A stretch of 64,000 nt of DNA from Thermovibrio guaymasensis. GTDB lineage: Bacteria; Aquificota; Aquificia; Desulfurobacteriales; Desulfurobacteriaceae. The DNA lies in the NCBI RefSeq assembly GCF_003633715.1, contig NZ_RBIE01000002.1, forward strand, positions 242,843-306,842, read 5' to 3'. The position numbers and the translations under genes were made by a program. Positions 45,094-55,848 of this stretch are shown here, piece after piece. Under the pieces are notes generated by a model. It saw nothing but the letters and a program-made list of their open reading frames with translations, made no database searches and was not told the origin of the DNA. The first letter of the stretch is position 1. Each line of letters opens with the position of its first letter.

Positions 45094-45094
45094 C

Positions 45095-46789
45095 TTGGGA
45101 AGGATTGTAAAAGTCTCCGGCCCGGTTGTTGAAGTTGAAATAGAGAAGGGAGAGAAACCTTTCCTCTTTAAAGTTGCAAGGGTTGGAAATCTATCTTTAA
45201 CTGGAGAAGTTGTCTCTATTGCAAAAGGAAGAGCCACAGTTCAGGTTTACGAAAGAACCGAAGGTTTAAAAGTTGGAGAAAGGGTTTCCTTTGACGGCAA
45301 AATGCTCTCTATTATCCTAGGCCCAGGCATATTGGGAAAAATCTTAGACGGACTGGGAAGGGTCCTTCCCTTTTCGGGAGAGAGAATTGAAAGGGGAAGG
45401 GGAAGGCGATTTTTTCCAGAGGGAGAATTTGAGTTTAAAGCGAAGGTTAATGCAGGAGAATGGGTAAAGGAAGGTCAAATTTTAGGCTTTGTAGAGTTAA
45501 AAGGTTTTAATTACAAAATCCTTTCTCCGGTCGCGGCCGAAGTGAAGGAGATAAAAAGTGGAAGAGTTTCACCTAAGGAGCCGGTAGCGAGGGTCGGAAA
45601 TAGGGAAGTCTTCGTATTTGAAGAAAGGGCAGTTAGGATACCTTCATCCTTCAAAAATAGAGTTGAAGTAAAAGAACCGTTACTTACAGGCCAGAGAATC
45701 ATTGACTTCCTGTTTCCAATAGCAAAAGGAGGTTCTGCCTCTATCCCAGGAGGATTTGGGACTGGAAAAACTGTCTTACAGCAAACCCTCGCAAAGTGGT
45801 GTAACGCAGACGTTATCGTCTACATAGGCTGCGGAGAAAGGGGAAATGAAATGACTGAAATACTAAAAGAGTTCCCCAAGTTAAAAGACCCTTACACGGG
45901 AAGATCCTTAATGGAAAGGACCGTTTTAATAGCCAATACCTCAGACATGCCGGTCTCTGCAAGGGAATCTTCCATCTACCTTGGAATTACAGTAGCAGAA
46001 TACTTCAAAGACATGGGATATTCTGTCGCAGTTATGGCCGATTCAACGTCCAGATGGGCCGAAGCTATGAGGGAAATTTCAGGAAGGATGGGAGAACTTC
46101 CAATAGAAGAGGGATTCCCCGCCTCCCTATCTTCAAAGATAGCATCTATATACGAAAGGGCAGGAGCTTTCCTAAGGGGAAGTGTAACGATTATAGGAGC
46201 AGTCTCTCCCCCGGGAGGAGATTTCTCCGAACCTGTTACAAGACACACTAAAAGGTTCACGGGAGCCTTTTGGGCACTCGATAGAGAATTAGCAAGTTCT
46301 AGGTTTTATCCTGCAGTAAACCCTTTCAATAGCTATAGCAGGTACGCCCAGTTTATCAAAGACTGGTGGAACAGGTTGGGAGATTACGAGTCCCTTAGGA
46401 ACTGGATGGTTGAAACCCTTCAAGAAGGAGAGAGACTTGAAAAGCTGGTAAAGCTCCTCGGAAGGGAATCTCTACCGGAAGACCAGAAACTAAAGTATGA
46501 AGAGTTTAACCTGATAAAGGAAGCCTTCTTAAGACAAAATGCCTTTGATCCCGTTGACTGTTACTCGTCTCCAAAGAAACAAATCCTCATGGCTGAGGTC
46601 CTCAGAAAAGTTTCAAACTGGTGGCACAAGGTCTTCAAAAAGAGAGGTATTCCCGTAGACAAAATAGTTTCCCAACCGGTTATTTCAAAAGTTCTAAAGA
46701 TGAAAATGGAAGTAGATGAGGAACACCTAGAGGAGTTTGAGGAGTTAAAAAGGGAGATAGCAGAAGTCTACGAGGAGTTTTTAAGGTGA
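45095..46789 (+). CDS. V/A-type ATPase catalytic subunit A
   Basis: The ATP-binding catalytic subunit, 564 residues. P-loop [13 protein letters not shown] (about residues 213-225), [12 protein letters not shown] (about 243-254, catalytic Glu), SDMPVSARE, and [20 protein letters not shown] (about 310-329) are all as in active A subunits. The long insert ('bulge', about 100-190) that separates A from F-type beta is present. Start is TTG 45095, 1 base after the E stop, with AAAGGGAG ahead. Its stop overlaps subunit B by 4 bases. Confidence 0.96.
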   Translation: MGRIVKVSGPVVEVEIEKGEKPFLFKVARVGNLSLTGEVVSIAKGRATVQVYERTEGLKVGERVSFDGKMLSIILGPGILGKILDGLGRVLPFSGERIERGRGRRFFPEGEFEFKAKVNAGEWVKEGQILGFVELKGFNYKILSPVAAEVKEIKSGRVSPKEPVARVGNREVFVFEERAVRIPSSFKNRVEVKEPLLTGQRIIDFLFPIAKGGSASIPGGFGTGKTVLQQTLAKWCNADVIVYIGCGERGNEMTEILKEFPKLKDPYTGRSLMERTVLIANTSDMPVSARESSIYLGITVAEYFKDMGYSVAVMADSTSRWAEAMREISGRMGELPIEEGFPASLSSKIASIYERAGAFLRGSVTIIGAVSPPGGDFSEPVTRHTKRFTGAFWALDRELASSRFYPAVNPFNSYSRYAQFIKDWWNRLGDYESLRNWMVETLQEGERLEKLVKLLGRESLPEDQKLKYEEFNLIKEAFLRQNAFDPVDCYSSPKKQILMAEVLRKVSNWWHKVFKKRGIPVDKIVSQPVISKVLKMKMEVDEEHLEEFEELKREIAEVYEEFLR

Positions 46790-48105
46790 AAGAGTACTAC
46801 AGAGGAATTGAATCACTGAAAGAACAGCTAGTTTTCTTTAAGAGCTCCACTATCAAGCCAGCCTTCGGAGAGAGAGTCTTTGTAAAGTGGAAAGGAAAGG
46901 AAGTTCCTGGCAGAGTAATAGAAATCAATGAGAAGTTAACTCTTATAGAGATTCTGGGAGACTCTTCTGGTATCTCAAGGGATGCCTTGGTAAGGTTTAC
47001 AGGACAGATGTTTACTGTGCCGGTTTCAGAAGAAATGGTAGGTAAGAGCTTTAACGCTTACGGAGAAGAGCTAAAGACAGGAAGAAAGTTTATCGGCAGA
47101 GAAGTTGAAGTTTACAGAAAACCTATAAATCCCTTCTTTAGGGAGTACCCGAAAGAACCCATAGTTACAGGCTTTTCTGCAATAGATGGATTAAACGTCC
47201 TGGTAAAGGGGCAAAAGTTACCGATTTTTGCAGTGTCCGGAGTAGAAACAGAAGATCTAGTCATCAACCTCGTCAACAGTATTCAAACGGAGAAAACGTT
47301 AACTGTTTTAGGAATTATAGGTTTAAAGAACGAAATCGTTGACTACTTACTTAAAAGGATCTCTGGAAACACAATAATATTTGTAGCAAAAGCATCAGAC
47401 CCACCAGCTGCTCAAGTTCTACTACCAAGAACTACCCTTACCGTAGCGGAGTTCTTTGCGTTTGAAAAAGGAGTTGACGTTGTTGTTGTCCTCTTTGATA
47501 TGACAAACTACTGTGACTCTTTAAGGCAAATCTCATCTAAACGGGAAGAGATTCCAGGTAGGAAGGGATACCCCGCCTACATGTACAGCGACCTTGCCTC
47601 AATCTACGAAAGGGCGGGACTCATAAAGGGGAAAAAAGGCTCCCTCACTATGATTCCCGTCCTTACAATGCCAGATGACGACATTACTCACCCTATTCCT
47701 GACCTCACAGGTTACATAACCGAAGGACAGCTAGTTCTAGACAGAAAACTACACAAGCAAAACGTTAAACCGCCAATAGACATTCTTTTATCCCTATCAA
47801 GGTTAATGAACGACGCAGTAGGACCTTTTCACAGAAGGTTTGCCTCTCAGCTCTACTCTGCCTACGCAAAGTTCAAGACAGTTGAGAAATTGGCCTCTAT
47901 AATAGGGGAATGCGAGCTAGGAGAAGTTGAGAGGAAATACCTTGAGTTTGGAAGGAGGTTCTTAAGGGAGTTTATAAACCAGAAAGAGGGAGAGAGGAGA
48001 AGCCTTGAGAAGACCTTCAGGATCGGACTGGAGCTCCTATCTCTCTTACCTGAGAGTGAACTCACTCAACTCAAAAAGGAAGATTTAAAAAGGCTAAAGA
48101 GATGA
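46786..48105 (+). CDS. V/A-type ATPase regulatory subunit B
   Basis: The non-catalytic nucleotide subunit, 439 residues. The P-loop position is degenerate ([16 protein letters not shown]), normal for B. Other blocks: [29 protein letters not shown] (split, near 240-268), [15 protein letters not shown] near 263, and [19 protein letters not shown] near 297. Start is GTG 46786 overlapping the A stop. It assembles with A as an A3B3 head. Confidence 0.95.
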   Translation: MKEYYRGIESLKEQLVFFKSSTIKPAFGERVFVKWKGKEVPGRVIEINEKLTLIEILGDSSGISRDALVRFTGQMFTVPVSEEMVGKSFNAYGEELKTGRKFIGREVEVYRKPINPFFREYPKEPIVTGFSAIDGLNVLVKGQKLPIFAVSGVETEDLVINLVNSIQTEKTLTVLGIIGLKNEIVDYLLKRISGNTIIFVAKASDPPAAQVLLPRTTLTVAEFFAFEKGVDVVVVLFDMTNYCDSLRQISSKREEIPGRKGYPAYMYSDLASIYERAGLIKGKKGSLTMIPVLTMPDDDITHPIPDLTGYITEGQLVLDRKLHKQNVKPPIDILLSLSRLMNDAVGPFHRRFASQLYSAYAKFKTVEKLASIIGECELGEVERKYLEFGRRFLREFINQKEGERRSLEKTFRIGLELLSLLPESELTQLKKEDLKRLKR

Positions 48106-48698
48106 TAAAGAGCAGAACAGAGCTCTTAAAACTCAAAGAAGAGAAGGAATTTTTAGAAGAGGGTAAAAGGATTTTTGAAGAAAAGAGAAACATTCTTTTA
48201 AAGGAAGTTATGAAAATCGTTGATGAAATAGAGGAAAAGAGGAAGAGGCTAAACGTTAAAGTTTTAGAAGGTTATAGAAACCTTTCAAAGGCTATTATGG
48301 AAACCGGGGAAGAGAGGCTCTTAAAGGAAAAGTCTAAAGGAGGAAAGATAAACTTAAACGTAAAGAAAATTGTTTTCGCCGGAGTTGTCCTTCCAAAAGT
48401 TACTTATGAGTTTAAAAAGGAAGTTTCAATAGATAGAGAAGATGTCATCTTCGTTAAGGTTGCAGAAAAGATCTTTAGAGAAGTTGTAGAGCTAATACTG
48501 GAAATTGCAGAGCTTGAGATGAAGGGCTGGAGAATGGCAGAGGAGATAAAGAAAACAACAATAAGAATAAACGCAATAGAGAACTTCTACCTTCCAGACT
48601 ACAAATTAAAGATAAAGAGAATAGAAGAAGACTTGGAAGAAGAGGAGAGGAACTCAATTGCCCTCCTTAAGAGCTGGCGCTTGGCCAGAAAAAAATAA
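48102..48698 (+). CDS. V/A-type ATPase subunit D
   Basis: The rotor axle, 198 residues of mostly antiparallel coiled coil: N-terminal helix ([20 protein letters not shown]), and C-terminal helix ending in [15 protein letters not shown]. The central [15 protein letters not shown] and the [14 protein letters not shown] block near residue 150 (R-V-N-A-L-E in the family) support the call. ATG overlaps the B stop (ATGA). It is the last gene of the operon and faces rplQ tail to tail. Confidence 0.92.
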   Translation: MIKSRTELLKLKEEKEFLEEGKRIFEEKRNILLKEVMKIVDEIEEKRKRLNVKVLEGYRNLSKAIMETGEERLLKEKSKGGKINLNVKKIVFAGVVLPKVTYEFKKEVSIDREDVIFVKVAEKIFREVVELILEIAELEMKGWRMAEEIKKTTIRINAIENFYLPDYKLKIKRIEEDLEEEERNSIALLKSWRLARKK

Positions 48699-48700
48699 AA

Positions 48701-48718
48701 GCCCCCAAGAAGGGGCCT
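48701..48718 (-). terminator. Terminator of the ribosomal operon (after rplQ)
   Basis: On the minus strand GGCCCC-TTCTT-GGGGGC is followed by TTTTATTTTTTT, 22 bases past the rplQ stop. On the other strand it lies just after the ATPase subunit D stop and may serve that operon weakly. Confidence 0.8.
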
Positions 48719-48739
48719 ATTACCGACAGAAAAGACCAA

Positions 48740-49132
48740 CTACTCGGCAGAAGCTTCTTCCTCTTCCTTTTGACCACTCTCAACAAGCATTACAATTGCT
48801 GTTGGAGCAGCATCTCCCTTTCTAAAGTGGTAGTGAAGGAGCCTCGTATAACCGCCGTTTCTGTTTTTGTACTTTGGAGCAATTTCGTTAACAACTTTGT
48901 AGGCAATATCCTTCTTAGTAACTATCTCAAGGACTTCCCTTATCGCCTTTACCTTATCTTCCTGCTTGGCCTTTGTAATTACTCTATCGGCAAGCCTTCT
49001 AAGCTCTTTTGCCCTAGCAACAGTTGTAACTACTTTTCCGTGTTCCATAAGGTCGGTTACCAAGTTCCTAAGCATAAGAATTCTATGCTCGGTAGGCCTT
49101 CCCAACTTCTTTCCCTTTATTCTATGCCTCAT
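48740..49132 (-). CDS. rplQ: 50S ribosomal protein L17
   Basis: A 130-residue protein near the peptide exit tunnel; opening RHRIKGKKLGRPTEHRILML and the GYTRLLHYHFRKGDAAPTAIV block are conserved. The tail is Glu-rich (KEEEEASAE). Last gene of the alpha operon; its ATG overlaps the rpoA stop by one base (TAATG). Confidence 0.97.
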   Translation of the reverse strand: MRHRIKGKKLGRPTEHRILMLRNLVTDLMEHGKVVTTVARAKELRRLADRVITKAKQEDKVKAIREVLEIVTKKDIAYKVVNEIAPKYKNRNGGYTRLLHYHFRKGDAAPTAIVMLVESGQKEEEEASAE

Positions 49133-50082
49133 TACTCACCACCTCCTAATTCAAGTCCGAGGGAAGATAAGAACTTCTCAATATCAGCTATTGACTTCTT
49201 ACCAAGACCTTTAAGGGCTTCTAGTTCCTTCTTTGTAAGCTTAACGAGATCTCCTACTGTCTCTATTCCGTGCTCTTTTAGGACTTTAAGAGCTCTTCCA
49301 CTAAGACCAGCTTCCTCAAGGGTCTTTGAAAGAAGCTCAGAAGTGCCTTCCTTCTCCTCCTCCACAGTCTCAACTGCAAAGAGGGCCTCAACTAGCTTGT
49401 CTCTAACAAGTGCAAAGTGGTCAATTAGGATATTAGCAGCCTTAACTACAGCATCCTTAGGAGAGATACTTCCATCAGTCCAGATCTCAAAGATGAGCTT
49501 GTTGTAGTCTGTTCTCCTTCCTACCCTAGTATCCTCAACCTTATAGGCAACCTTCTTTATGGGAGAGAAATCTGCATCAAGGGGAATCCAACCGATTGTA
49601 GTAATGTCAAAGACTTCCTGAATATCCTCTGAGAGGACAAAACCCTTTCCTTTGTCAATCCTTAAGTGGATTTCAATTTCTGAATTCTCGTTATCAAGGG
49701 TTGCAATTTCCTGATCGGGAGTAAGGAGTTCTACCTGAGATGGTATGTCAAAGTCCTTAGCATAGACCTTCCCAGGTCCGCTCTTCTTGAGCTCAATGAA
49801 TACCGGTCCCTCTCCGTGAAGGACGAACCTTAACTTTTTTATGTTGAGAACGATCTCAGTTACGTCTTCAACAACACCAGTAAGGGTTGTAAACTCGTGG
49901 TAAGCCCCTTCAAACTTAACTGCAGTTGGAGCCGCTCCTTCAATAGAGGAGAGGAGAACTCTCCTTAAAGCGTTTCCAACCGTAATACCGTACCCCTTTT
50001 CAAGGGGTTCTACTACAAAACGGCCGTAAGTATCTGTATGCTCCTCCCACTGGAACTTTTCGGGAGTTATAAATTCAACCAT
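49132..50082 (-). CDS. rpoA: RNA polymerase subunit alpha
   Basis: A 316-residue polymerase assembly subunit. The N-terminal domain has RFVVEPLEKGYGITVGNALRRVLLSS (split, near 22-47) and the beta-contact region; the C-terminal domain (about 240-305) has the helix-hairpin-helix LTKKELEALKGLGKKSIADIEKFL that binds UP elements and activators. ATG follows GGAGGTAAT. Confidence 0.98.
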   Translation of the reverse strand: MVEFITPEKFQWEEHTDTYGRFVVEPLEKGYGITVGNALRRVLLSSIEGAAPTAVKFEGAYHEFTTLTGVVEDVTEIVLNIKKLRFVLHGEGPVFIELKKSGPGKVYAKDFDIPSQVELLTPDQEIATLDNENSEIEIHLRIDKGKGFVLSEDIQEVFDITTIGWIPLDADFSPIKKVAYKVEDTRVGRRTDYNKLIFEIWTDGSISPKDAVVKAANILIDHFALVRDKLVEALFAVETVEEEKEGTSELLSKTLEEAGLSGRALKVLKEHGIETVGDLVKLTKKELEALKGLGKKSIADIEKFLSSLGLELGGGE

Positions 50083-50108
50083 TACCTTCCTCCAATTCAG
50101 GTTAGCGA

Positions 50109-50735
50109 TTACTTGGAGTAGAGCTCTACGATTAGGTGCTCCTCAACGGGGATTTCAACCTCTTCCCTTGTAGGTTCAGCCTTAACGATTCCCTTAAAGT
50201 TCTCAGCATCAAGTTCAAGCCAGGAAGGTATTCCTCTCCTCTGAGCAAGCTCCATTCCTTCCTTAATTTGAGGAATATCCCTGCTCTTCTCCTTAACCTC
50301 AATAACATCTCCAGGCTTAACAAGGTACGAAGGCCTGTCTACCTTCTTACCGTTAACTAGAATGTGGCCGTGAACTACAAGCTGCCTTGCATGCCTGTGG
50401 GACTTACCGAAACCGAGCCTGTAAACTACGTTATCAAGTCTACTTTCAAGGAGCTTAAGGAGGTTCTCACCAGTCTGGCCCCTCATCCTCTCGGCCATCT
50501 CATAGAAACGCCTAAACTGTCTCTCCCTTACTCCGTAGTAATACTTAACCTTCTGCTTCTCCATTAACTGACGGCCGTAATATGAAATCTTCCTCCTTGA
50601 ACGGCCGTGCTGTCCCGGAGGGAAAGGACGCCTGTCAAGAATTGACTTCCCTTTCTGAGACTTTTCTTCACCAACGTATATGTTAACGCCAAGCCTTCTT
50701 GCAATACGCCACTTTGGACCTGTATACCTACCCAT
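50109..50735 (-). CDS. rpsD: 30S ribosomal protein S4
   Basis: A 208-residue primary 16S-binding protein, often an autoregulator of the alpha operon. [27 protein letters not shown] (split, near 97-123) is the S4 domain core. The N-terminal zinc Cys set of some homologues is absent (the start reads [18 protein letters not shown]). Confidence 0.98.
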   Translation of the reverse strand: MGRYTGPKWRIARRLGVNIYVGEEKSQKGKSILDRRPFPPGQHGRSRRKISYYGRQLMEKQKVKYYYGVRERQFRRFYEMAERMRGQTGENLLKLLESRLDNVVYRLGFGKSHRHARQLVVHGHILVNGKKVDRPSYLVKPGDVIEVKEKSRDIPQIKEGMELAQRRGIPSWLELDAENFKGIVKAEPTREEVEIPVEEHLIVELYSK

Positions 50736-50747
50736 CTACTACCTCCG

Positions 50748-51143
50748 TTAAACCCTTCTTCTCTTTGGTGGTCTGCAACCGTCGTGGGGGATTGGAGTAA
50801 CATCTCTAATTACTTTAACGTTCAAACCAGCAGCAGCAATGGCCTTAATTGCCGTCTCCCTTCCGCCACCGTTACCCTTAATCCTTATCTCAACATCCTT
50901 AACACCGAACTCCTTCATAGCCCTCTGAGCCGCCTTTGTAGCAGCAAGCTGGGCGGCGTAAGGAGTACTCTTTCTCGTTCCCTTAAAACCGACTGTTCCA
51001 CCACTTTCCCAGCAGAGGGTATTCCCCTCTTTATCTGTGAAAGTAATGATTGTATTGTTGAAAGTTGTCTGAATGTGAGCTATTGCAAAACCAACTGTTC
51101 TCTTCTGCTTCTTCTTACCGCCTCTCTTAGGCCTTGCCATCAA
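50748..51143 (-). CDS. rpsK: 30S ribosomal protein S11
   Basis: A 131-residue protein of the 30S platform. Conserved [25 protein letters not shown] and the end [10 protein letters not shown] type motif, here [17 protein letters not shown]. Two ATG codons in a row open the gene; either may start it. Confidence 0.98.
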   Translation of the reverse strand: MMARPKRGGKKKQKRTVGFAIAHIQTTFNNTIITFTDKEGNTLCWESGGTVGFKGTRKSTPYAAQLAATKAAQRAMKEFGVKDVEIRIKGNGGGRETAIKAIAAAGLNVKVIRDVTPIPHDGCRPPKRRRV

Positions 51144-51156
51144 TTACCTCCTTCAA

Positions 51157-51537
51157 TTACTTCTTAGGAGCCTTTTTCTTACCAGCAACTGTCTTCCTTG
51201 GCCCCTTCCTCGTCCTAGCGTTTGTCCTCGTCCTCTGTCCCCTTACGGGAAGGCCGAGTCTGTGACGAACTCCACGGTAGCACCCGATCTCTATCAGGCG
51301 CTTAATGTTCATTGCAATCTCTTTCCTAAGGTCACCCTCAACCTTGTACTCAGTCTCAATGATCTTCCTTATCCTAGCAATCTCATCCTCGGTTAGGTCC
51401 TTTACCCTCTTCTCAGGGTCAACACCGGCCTTTTCACAAATCTTAAAGCCGCTCTTAATCCCTATCCCGTAGATGTAAGCAAGAGAGTAGGGAACCTTCT
51501 TATTGTCAGGAATGTCAACTCCTGCTATCCTTGCCAC
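51157..51537 (-). CDS. rpsM: 30S ribosomal protein S13
   Basis: A 126-residue head protein that bridges to the large subunit and contacts t[23 protein letters not shown] at the start, [19 protein letters not shown] near 95, and a Lys-rich tail. It follows rpmJ by 11 bases. Confidence 0.98.
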   Translation of the reverse strand: MARIAGVDIPDNKKVPYSLAYIYGIGIKSGFKICEKAGVDPEKRVKDLTEDEIARIRKIIETEYKVEGDLRKEIAMNIKRLIEIGCYRGVRHRLGLPVRGQRTRTNARTRKGPRKTVAGKKKAPKK

Positions 51538-51548
51538 AGCATTCCTCC

Positions 51549-51665
51549 TTACTTACCTTGTCTTTGCTTGTGTTTAGGGTTTTCACAGATAACCCTAACA
51601 ACACCTTTTCTCTTGATGATCTTGCACTTGGGACAGATCTTCTTTACAGACGGCCTTACCTTCAT
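51549..51665 (-). CDS. rpmJ: 50S ribosomal protein L36
   Basis: A 38-residue protein: [14 protein letters not shown] start and [12 protein letters not shown] end. The zinc set C-x2-C-x12-C-x4-H is complete, the C+ form. ATG follows GGAGAGGT. Its place between infA and rpsM is the usual one. Confidence 0.96.
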   Translation of the reverse strand: MKVRPSVKKICPKCKIIKRKGVVRVICENPKHKQRQGK

Positions 51666-51721
51666 CTGCTACCTCTCCTTTTAGTTTTCGTGCCTCCAGC
51701 CGCGGTATAAAAAAGGGACGG

Positions 51722-51940
51722 TTAGCCTTTCCTGTAAATAATCCTTCCCCTCGTTAAATCGTAGGGACTAAGCTCAACGACCACACGGTCGCCTGGCAGA
51801 ATCCTGATAAAGTGAACCCTCATTTTACCTGAAGCGTGGGCAAGAACTTGGTGCCCGTTATCAAGCTCAACCTTAAAGTAAGCGTTAGGGAGAGCCTCAA
51901 TAACCTTTCCTTCTACCTGAATACCTTTCTCCTTAGCCAT
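51722..51940 (-). CDS. infA: Translation initiation factor IF-1
   Basis: A 72-residue OB-fold factor that blocks the ribosomal A site during initiation. [20 protein letters not shown] and GRIIYRKG ends are conserved. It is 12 bases downstream of map and 56 bases before rpmJ. Confidence 0.97.
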   Translation of the reverse strand: MAKEKGIQVEGKVIEALPNAYFKVELDNGHQVLAHASGKMRVHFIRILPGDRVVVELSPYDLTRGRIIYRKG

Positions 51941-51952
51941 GCCTTATCTCCC

Positions 51953-52723
51953 TTAAATTGCGGACATAATTATAGTCCCATCTTCAGTAATAGCAATATC
52001 GTGCTCAAAGTGAGCAGAGAGTTTACCGTCTTTAGTAACGACGGTCCAGCCATCCCTCTTTACTTTGACCTTTCCCGTTCCTTCGTTAACCATAGGTTCA
52101 ACTGCAAAGGTCATACCAGGTTCCAGCGTTATGTCTGGATAACCCTTATAGACGTAGTTGGTTATCTGAGGTTCCTCGTGAAGGGAACGGCCAATACCGT
52201 GACCGGCATATCCCCTTGTAACGTTAAAACCATGTCTCTCAACGAACTTCTGAATAGCCCTTGAAATATCTATCAGCTTACCGCCAACCTTAGCAGCCTC
52301 TATTCCCTTATATAGAGACTCCCTTGTAACGTCTATTAACTTTTGAGCTCTCTCCGATATCTTACCTACACCAATAGTTAAGGCAACGTCTCCAATCCAA
52401 CCGTCAACAACGGCTCCAAAGTCAAGTGATACTATATCCCCTTCCTTAAAAACTTTATCCTTTGTCGGAAGGCCGTGAACTACCTCCTCATTCACAGAAA
52501 CACAGATAGCCCCAGGGAAGCCTCCGTAGCCGAGAAAAGCCGGTTTAACCCCGTACTCTTTACAGTAACTACGGGCAAGTTTGTCTATATCAAGGGCTGA
52601 AATTCCAGGAGCAACCTCCTCAGCAACCTTCATGAGGATTTCCATAGTCGTTGCAGCAGCAGTTCTGAGCTTAGAAATCTCTTCAGGAGTTTTAAGGATT
52701 ATTCCGTGCCTAGTTCTCCTCAA
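51953..52723 (-). CDS. map: Methionine aminopeptidase
   Basis: Removes the first Met from new proteins; 256 residues, type I. Metal ligands are seen: D in SLDFGAVVDGWIGDVALTI (two Asp, about residues 97-108), H in GHGIGRSLHEEP (about 172), E in FAVEPMVNEG (about 204) and E near the C-terminus (ITEDGTII, about 246). It starts 1 base past the adk stop. Confidence 0.97.
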   Translation of the reverse strand: MRRTRHGIILKTPEEISKLRTAAATTMEILMKVAEEVAPGISALDIDKLARSYCKEYGVKPAFLGYGGFPGAICVSVNEEVVHGLPTKDKVFKEGDIVSLDFGAVVDGWIGDVALTIGVGKISERAQKLIDVTRESLYKGIEAAKVGGKLIDISRAIQKFVERHGFNVTRGYAGHGIGRSLHEEPQITNYVYKGYPDITLEPGMTFAVEPMVNEGTGKVKVKRDGWTVVTKDGKLSAHFEHDIAITEDGTIIMSAI

Positions 52724-52724
52724 T

Positions 52725-53288
52725 CTACTCTCCTAAACCTAGAGCTTCCTCTATCTTCTTAGTGATTTCGTCAATTTCACCAACGCCGTAAATTTCTGCA
52801 AGTAAACACTTTTCAGCATAGTAGTCAATCAGGGGAGCAGTCTGCTCCCTGTAGACTTTAAGCCTATTTCTAATAACTTCTTCGGTGTCGTCTGCCCTTC
52901 CCCTTGCAAGAAGCCTTTTAACAATCTCCTCATCGTCAACGTTGAGGTAAATAACCCTATCAAGGGGCATGTTAAGTTCAGATAAAAGTTGATCAAGGGC
53001 TTCAGCTTGCTTCAAAGTCCTCGGAAAGCCATCAAGGATAAACCCTCTCTCCCTTATATCAGGCTGAGAGAGCCTCTCCCTAATTATTCCGATAATTACC
53101 TCATCTGGAACGAGCTCTCCTCTATCCATGTAGCTCTTTGCAAGCTGCCCAAGCTCCGTTCCCTCTTTAACTGCAGCCCTTAAAATGTCCCCTGTTGAGA
53201 TGTGGGGAACGTTGTACTTTTCAGCTATCCTAACAGCTTGAGTGCCCTTTCCTGCACCGGGAGGACCTAAGAAAACAACCTTTATCAC
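52725..53288 (-). CDS. adk: Adenylate kinase
   Basis: Interconverts ATP + AMP with 2 ADP. The 187-residue chain has P-loop GPPGAGKGTQA (residues 7-17), ISTGDILR (AMP site), and GFPRTLKQAE (about 84). The LID is the short kind (LLARGRADDTEEVI), without a zinc motif. It overlaps secY by 4 bases (ATGA-type). Confidence 0.97.
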   Translation of the reverse strand: MIKVVFLGPPGAGKGTQAVRIAEKYNVPHISTGDILRAAVKEGTELGQLAKSYMDRGELVPDEVIIGIIRERLSQPDIRERGFILDGFPRTLKQAEALDQLLSELNMPLDRVIYLNVDDEEIVKRLLARGRADDTEEVIRNRLKVYREQTAPLIDYYAEKCLLAEIYGVGEIDEITKKIEEALGLGE

Positions 53289-54616
53289 TTTGCACCTCCA
53301 GCAAGCCTGAATTTCCTCTGCCTTCTACCGAGGAAACCCTCATACGAGAGCATTAAAGAGAAGGCCTCCATCCTTTTAATCGTATCCAGTGCAACACCGA
53401 CGACGATTAAGATTGCCGTTCCGCCGAAGTAGAAGGGAAGTTTCATCTGCTGAGTTATCAAGAGAGGAAGTATTGCAACTAAAGTAAGGAAAACAGCACC
53501 AGCAAAGGTTAAACGGGAAACTATCCTATCAAGGTACTGGGCTGTTTCTGCACCGGCCCTGATACCGGGAATAAAACCACCAGCTTTATTAAGGTTTTCT
53601 GCAATCTCTTCCGGGTTAAAGACGATTGCAGTATAAAAGTAGGTAAAGAAGAAGATTAGACCCCCATAGACCACTATGTAAAGGGGAGTTCCGGGCTGAA
53701 GTAAGTCGTAAACCTTTTGAGCTATAGGGTGGTGAATAAACTTAACAACAGTTGCCGGAAACATTAAAACTGAAGCTGCAAAGATGATTGGAATGACACC
53801 TGCTGGATTAAGCTTTATTGGAAGGTAGCTTGCATACCTTCCAACTGAACGGCTACCAACGGCTCTCCTTGCGTACTGTAGAGGAACCCTTCTTTCGGCC
53901 TCCTGAATGTAGACTATTGCAGCTATCATAAGGAGGATAATCGTAACTACGGCAATCACCTTGAATAACGACATATCTCCATTTTTAACCATAGTTAAGG
54001 TAGTAATAACAGCACTTGGAACTCTAGAGACGATTCCGGCAAAAATCAGAAGGGACATTCCGTTCCCTATTCCCCTCTCAGTTATCTTCTCTCCGAGCCA
54101 CATCAGGAAAGTGGAACCGGCCGTCAACGTAGTAACTGTAACGAAAAGGAAGGTAAGTCCGGGATTAGGAACTACCGGAACCCCCGAAGGGCTTGTCATA
54201 CTCTGTAAACCAATTGAAATTCCAAGGGACTGAATAAAAGCAAGCAGAACCGCACCGTAGCGGGTGTACTGGTTAATCTTTCTCCTTCCGTACTCTCCCT
54301 CTTCCTTAGCAAGTTTCTCTATTGAGGGAATTGCTACAGTTAAAAGCTGCATGATAATTGCAGCACTAATGTAGGGCATAACGCCCAGAGCAAAAACCGT
54401 AAGCTTACTGAGGGCCCCTCCGGAGAAGACGTCCATCATACCAAAGACGGTTCCCTGAGCCTTCTGGAAGAACTCCATTAAGGCGTTAACGTTTATACCG
54501 GGAACGGGAATGTGGGCCCCAAGCCTATAAACTGCAAGAATTATTAGCGTAAAAATAAAACGGCGCCGGAGCTCCGGCACCTCAGTAACATTGGCAACTA
54601 TCTTGGCAAGGTTCAT
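53285..54616 (-). CDS. secY: Protein translocase channel subunit SecY
   Basis: The 443-residue Sec channel, with about ten membrane helices. Conserved AHIPVPGIN at the first loop, GIGNGMSLLIFAGI near 192, and the cytosolic loop ERRVPLQYARR near 250. It exports the signal-peptide proteins, including btuF, btuB and the porin in this window. Confidence 0.98.
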   Translation of the reverse strand: MNLAKIVANVTEVPELRRRFIFTLIILAVYRLGAHIPVPGINVNALMEFFQKAQGTVFGMMDVFSGGALSKLTVFALGVMPYISAAIIMQLLTVAIPSIEKLAKEEGEYGRRKINQYTRYGAVLLAFIQSLGISIGLQSMTSPSGVPVVPNPGLTFLFVTVTTLTAGSTFLMWLGEKITERGIGNGMSLLIFAGIVSRVPSAVITTLTMVKNGDMSLFKVIAVVTIILLMIAAIVYIQEAERRVPLQYARRAVGSRSVGRYASYLPIKLNPAGVIPIIFAASVLMFPATVVKFIHHPIAQKVYDLLQPGTPLYIVVYGGLIFFFTYFYTAIVFNPEEIAENLNKAGGFIPGIRAGAETAQYLDRIVSRLTFAGAVFLTLVAILPLLITQQMKLPFYFGGTAILIVVGVALDTIKRMEAFSLMLSYEGFLGRRQRKFRLAGGAK

Positions 54617-54628
54617 AAAGCACTCCCC

Positions 54629-55090
54629 TTATTTTTCAATCACTTCACAGGAACCACCAGCTGCCTCAATCTTCTCCTTAGCAGAAGCTGAGAACTTGTG
54701 AGCTTTAACTGAAAACTTCTTCGTTAGCTCACCATCCCCCAGAATTTTAACAGGCATGTTCTTCTTTGCAAGTCCTGCATTAACGAGGACTTCAGGTGTT
54801 ATCTCAGCTCCTTCCTCAAACCTTTCGTTGAGAACACCAACGTTTACTACTGAATACTCTTTCTTAAAGGGAGCGTTAGAGAAACCTCTCTTAGGAAATC
54901 TCATGTAGAGAGGCGTTTGACCACCTTCAAATCCTGGCCTCGTTCCTCCCTTCCATCCTGAACGGGCCTTCTGTCCCTTTTGACCTCTACCAGAGGTCTT
55001 TCCATGTCCTGAACCGTGACCTCTACCTACTCTCTTCTTCTCCCTTACTGCACCAGGATTTGGACTAAGGTTATGTAATTCAAGTCCCAT
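54629..55090 (-). CDS. rplO: 50S ribosomal protein L15
   Basis: A 153-residue protein; start at ATG 55090 (MGLELHNL) with a glycine/arginine-rich extension ([20 protein letters not shown]) that enters 23S rRNA. An upstream ATG at 55111 lies inside rpmD. Confidence 0.97.
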   Translation of the reverse strand: MGLELHNLSPNPGAVREKKRVGRGHGSGHGKTSGRGQKGQKARSGWKGGTRPGFEGGQTPLYMRFPKRGFSNAPFKKEYSVVNVGVLNERFEEGAEITPEVLVNAGLAKKNMPVKILGDGELTKKFSVKAHKFSASAKEKIEAAGGSCEVIEK

Positions 55091-55091
55091 C

Positions 55092-55277
55092 TTACTCCTC
55101 CACAGGTTCAACTTTTACAAGTTCTTTAACCTTCTCAATCATTCCTTCAATAGCAGGATTTAACTCCTTAATCGTAGTTGCTCCCCTTTTGTGGAGTCCG
55201 AGAGCAGCCAAAGTGGCCTTTTTCCTTTTACTTTTTCCAGCAAGGCCACGAATTAAGGTTATCTTAACCTTTGCCAT
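55092..55277 (-). CDS. rpmD: 50S ribosomal protein L30
   Basis: A 61-residue protein, [20 protein letters not shown] start and a short acidic tail. Its stop lies 1 base from the rplO start, and it begins 2 bases past the rpsE stop. Confidence 0.96.
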   Translation of the reverse strand: MAKVKITLIRGLAGKSKRKKATLAALGLHKRGATTIKELNPAIEGMIEKVKELVKVEPVEE

Positions 55278-55279
55278 GA

Positions 55280-55837
55280 TTACCTCCTAACGATTTCCCC
55301 TTCCTTTGTAACCTTCCTACCTGGAAGTTTCCAGCGCTTCCTCAGTTCCTCAACGGGAACGCCACGGAGCTGTGCAAATTCCTCAGGAGTTTTAAGCTGC
55401 TCAAGCCCTTTAAGAACGGCTCTAACTACAGTATGGGGGTTTGTAGAGCCGATAACCTTAGTAAGAACGTCTGTAACTCCGGCTGACTCAAGAACTGCAC
55501 GAACTGGAGCTGAAGCAATAACTCCAGTACCAGGAGCAGCAGGTCTCATTATAACTTTTGAAGCTCCGAACTTAGCCTCAACTTCGTAAGGAATCGTTCC
55601 ATCAACAACCGGAACCTTAATTAAGTTCTTTTTAGCATCCTCAGTAGCCTTCCTAATAGCATCTGGAACTTCAGCAGCCTTACCCCTTCCAAAACCAACT
55701 ACTCCTTTGCCATCACCGACAACGACGAAAGCGGTAAAGCTGAACTTACGCCCACCGGTAACGACTTTCGCGTTCCTGTTAATATGGACTAACCTCTCCT
55801 TTAACTCTAAACCTTCAGGCTTAACTCTCTTAGCCAT
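55280..55837 (-). CDS. rpsE: 30S ribosomal protein S5
   Basis: A 185-residue protein tied to decoding accuracy. The double-stranded RNA-binding block ([20 protein letters not shown]) and the [19 protein letters not shown] motif are clear. The C-terminal tail is longer and basic. Confidence 0.98.
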   Translation of the reverse strand: MAKRVKPEGLELKERLVHINRNAKVVTGGRKFSFTAFVVVGDGKGVVGFGRGKAAEVPDAIRKATEDAKKNLIKVPVVDGTIPYEVEAKFGASKVIMRPAAPGTGVIASAPVRAVLESAGVTDVLTKVIGSTNPHTVVRAVLKGLEQLKTPEEFAQLRGVPVEELRKRWKLPGRKVTKEGEIVRR

Positions 55838-55848
55838 CTATTACCTCC

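Noticed and set aside
48770..49507. Plus-strand 245-residue frame opposite rplQ and rpoA
   Set aside because: A Ser/Leu-rich shadow of two certain genes on the other strand, without a ribosome site.
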